The notes under the pieces were generated by a model. The model was not told where the DNA came from. It saw only the letters and a list, made by a program, of their open reading frames with translations, and searched no databases. From Methylobacterium iners (GTDB lineage Bacteria; Pseudomonadota; Alphaproteobacteria; Rhizobiales; Beijerinckiaceae), in assembly GCF_022179305.1 (NCBI RefSeq), contig NZ_BPQP01000048.1, positions 1 through 64,000 of the forward strand: a DNA stretch of 64,000 bases, read 5' to 3'. The number at the start of each line of letters is the position of its first letter. Positions within the stretch are counted from its first letter, which is position 1. The translations under genes and the position numbers were made by a program. Of this stretch, positions 62,083 to 64,000 are shown in pieces.

Positions 62083-62961
62083 TAGCGCTTCTGCCGCTGC
62101 CACAAGCTGACGCGCAAAAGAAGATGGCGCACGCTTCAGAGCAGGACCGTCCCAACGTCCTGCGCTGCCGGCAGTTTTGGTTCGAGGGCCAACTTGGTCT
62201 CGACCCCGAGCACTTAGTTTTGATTGACGAGACTTGGGTCTCCACCAACATGGCCTGTCGCCACGGGCGGGCTCCGCGCGGCCAGCATTTGCGGGTCGGC
62301 GTGCCCCACGGCCACTTAACCGCCACGACCTTCGTGGCGGAGCTTCGTGCAACGGGCTTGATCGCATCTGTCGTACTCGATGGCCGACCAACTGGCACAC
62401 CTTCGAGGCTTACGTTGCTCGGGTGCTCATTCCTGAATTCACCACCGGTGACGTCGTATTCATGGGCAACCTGTCCAGCCACAAGGGACCGCGGATGCGC
62501 AATATCAATTAGGCCGATGCCAATCTGGGCTACCTCCCACCCTACTCGCCCGAACCGAAGGACCACGCAGCGACTTCAATCCTATCGAGAAAGCCCTCAC
62601 GAAGCTTAAGGTGCTCCTGCGCAAAGCTGTCGAGGAAACCGTCGAAGGGCTCTGGACCGTCATCGGTCGCCTCCTCGATGCTTTCACGCCAAGCAAAAGC
62701 GCCAACTACCTGACCGCAGCCGGTTACAGTGCAACGCGAGCGAATTCCGCTCTGGTGCTCGAGCCGCGAGTGGACGCGACTAGCGCGCTCCTCGCTTTGA
62801 TCCGATCCGTGGGCGCCTGCGGCACTGGCCTCGCTATCCTGGCTTCCTGCATGGTCGCGGCACGAGACATGAAGTAGCACCTGCGAGGGCGCAGGTTTTA
62901 TGATAATCGCGCCGAAAACGTCCTTCACTCGGCATATACCGACGCAATACAGTCCACCTTG

Positions 62962-64000
62962 CTACCTGCCAGCACCACTGGGTCCGTCCAGCACATCGCG
63001 CACCTTTGCCGCCAAATCGGCAAAGGTGAAGGGCTTGCCGATCATCTCCACATCGGCGTCAAGCCGCCCGTTATGAACGATCGCGTTCCTCGCGTACCCC
63101 GTCGTGAACAACACTTTAAGTGCAGGCCAGCGCGACCGCGCCGCATCGGCGAGATCACGCCCTGTCATGCCGCCAGGCAGCACGACGTCGGTGAACAGGA
63201 GATCCAGGCGGCTGATCCCCTCCAACACGCGCAACGCCGAGGCTGCATCCCGAGCTTCGACCACCTCGTAGCCAAGTTCGCGCAGGACCTCAGCCGAGTA
63301 AGCTCTCACGTCATCGTCATCCTCAACCACAAGGATCACCTCCTCGCGCGAGCCCTCCGGGATGGCCTGTGCCGGCACGATCACCTCCTCTGCGGCCGCT
63401 CCGAAGAGGCGTGGCAGGTAGAGCTTCACCCTCGTGCCTTGACCCTCCTCCGAGTAGATTTTCACATGCCCGCCCGATTGCTTGACGAAGCCGTAGATCA
63501 TCGACAAGCCGAGCCCGGTGCCGCGCCCCACGTCCTTGGTGGTGAAAAAGGGCTCGAAGACCCGCGCTACCACCTCCGGCGACATGCCTGAGCCTGTGTC
63601 GGTGACGCAGACTGCCACGTATTGTCCCGGAACGACCTCGACGTTCTCCTGTGCGTAGGCCTCGTCGAGGCGACTGTTGGCCGTCTCAATCGTGAGCTTG
63701 CCACCATCCGGCATGGCATCACGTGCGTTCACGGCGAGGTTGAGCAGTGCGTTCTCAAGCTGGTTCGGATCAGCCTCGACCCGCCACAAGCCCCCGGCCA
63801 GCACGGTCTCAACTGCGATGGGTTCGCCGAGCGTGCGATGAAGCAGCTCCGACATGCCCGCCACAAGCGCGTTGACATCGATGGGCTTGGGAGCAAGCGG
63901 CTGCCGGCGCGAGAAGGCAAGAAGGCGCTGGGTCAGTATCGCCGCACGCTGAGCGCCACGCATGGCATTGTCCGTTGCCCGACGCAGGCGCCCTGCCTCT
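62962..64000 (-). CDS. Hybrid histidine kinase, C-terminal part (runs off window)
   Basis: The frame continues beyond the right edge, so the N-terminus and the phospho-accepting His are not seen. Visible parts are the end of the dimerisation domain (AAILTQRLLAFSRRQPL) and the ATPase (LENALLNLAVNARDAMPDGG, TDTGSGMSPE, FFTTKDVGRGTGLGLSMIYGF). The receiver has VEDDDDVR, Asp in LLFTDVVLPGG and Lys in IGKPFTFADLA. Such kinases with C-terminal receivers are common in the order. All seen motifs are intact. Confidence 0.9.
   Translation of the reverse strand, partial: EAGRLRRATDNAMRGAQRAAILTQRLLAFSRRQPLAPKPIDVNALVAGMSELLHRTLGEPIAVETVLAGGLWRVEADPNQLENALLNLAVNARDAMPDGGKLTIETANSRLDEAYAQENVEVVPGQYVAVCVTDTGSGMSPEVVARVFEPFFTTKDVGRGTGLGLSMIYGFVKQSGGHVKIYSEEGQGTRVKLYLPRLFGAAAEEVIVPAQAIPEGSREEVILVVEDDDDVRAYSAEVLRELGYEVVEARDAASALRVLEGISRLDLLFTDVVLPGGMTGRDLADAARSRWPALKVLFTTGYARNAIVHNGRLDADVEMIGKPFTFADLAAKVRDVLDGPSGAGR

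Larger units (their letters stand above)
60785..62745. mobile_element. Older IS630 copy, decayed and interrupted
   Basis: Left part: a helix-turn-helix remnant (ALAERFGVSAQSAIR then stop) and AVHADFIHAAPERVPNITLP at 60904-61017. Right part, from 62085: KKMAHASEQDRPNV, VLIDETWVSTNM, FTTGDVVFMGNLSSHKG and LLRKAVEETVEGLWTVIGRL, ending near AAGYSAT at 62745. The two halves become continuous when the inner element and one TA copy are removed. Multiple stops and frameshifts show it was already dead. Confidence 0.75.

Noticed and set aside
1-64000. CRISPR arrays, rRNA genes or a replication origin
   Set aside because: No regularly spaced direct repeats, rRNA-like sequence or origin features were seen on reading.

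Overview
The window looks like high-GC alphaproteobacterial DNA, most plausibly from Methylobacterium/Methylorubrum (Hyphomicrobiales). The evidence is the gene families: a cellulose operon with the alphaproteobacterial genes bcsN and bcsS, an EcfG-type sigma factor, MucR, a DUF6894 protein, PilZ and HisKA_2 proteins, and many IS630/IS5/IS3/IS481 copies. The genus is inferred from family content, not from a database search.

Layout. 0-5.2 kb is orderly core chromosome: proC, a TetR-like regulator, a secreted AprI/Inh-like protein, a 2-hydroxyacid dehydrogenase and leuC. 5.27-7.03 kb is a tRNA-Leu(CAG) followed at once by a tyrosine integrase, the classic left edge of an integrated element. No second copy of the tRNA 3' end was found by eye, so the right edge probably lies outside the window. 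7-15.5 kb is accessory DNA: an IS5 element, small unknown genes, an EcfG-like sigma factor, an IS630 transposase, a lone TadG-like protein and a broken HlyD-type adaptor.

15.7-30 kb, all on the minus strand, is the functional centre. A cellulose operon, bcsS-bcsA-bcsB-bcsZ-(TPR protein)-bcsN, has start/stop overlaps or very short gaps throughout. It is followed by three response regulators. Two of these share an uncharacterised region after the receiver. BcsA carries a PilZ domain, so c-di-GMP probably switches the synthase on.

30-34 kb holds a truncated epimerase, DUF3108, DUF4440 and tautomerase genes. 34-38 kb has an IS3 remnant, a MucR remnant and a PhcB-like methyltransferase. 38-50 kb is signalling-rich: a GGDEF-EAL protein, a large hybrid kinase, a single-domain receiver and a GAF/HisKA_2 kinase. 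50-64 kb mixes small unknown genes, two paralogous PilZ proteins, a predicted small alarmone hydrolase, two coiled-coil proteins in tandem, a MucR regulator, several damaged IS copies (one IS630 inserted inside another) and a hybrid kinase running off the right edge.

The most novel signal is a pair of 22- and 25-residue open reading frames (46994-47062 and 58822-58899). They share a DPVTG...VTIA...PRPR sequence, and most of their nucleotide differences are synonymous. That argues for a translated microprotein family that annotation pipelines would miss.
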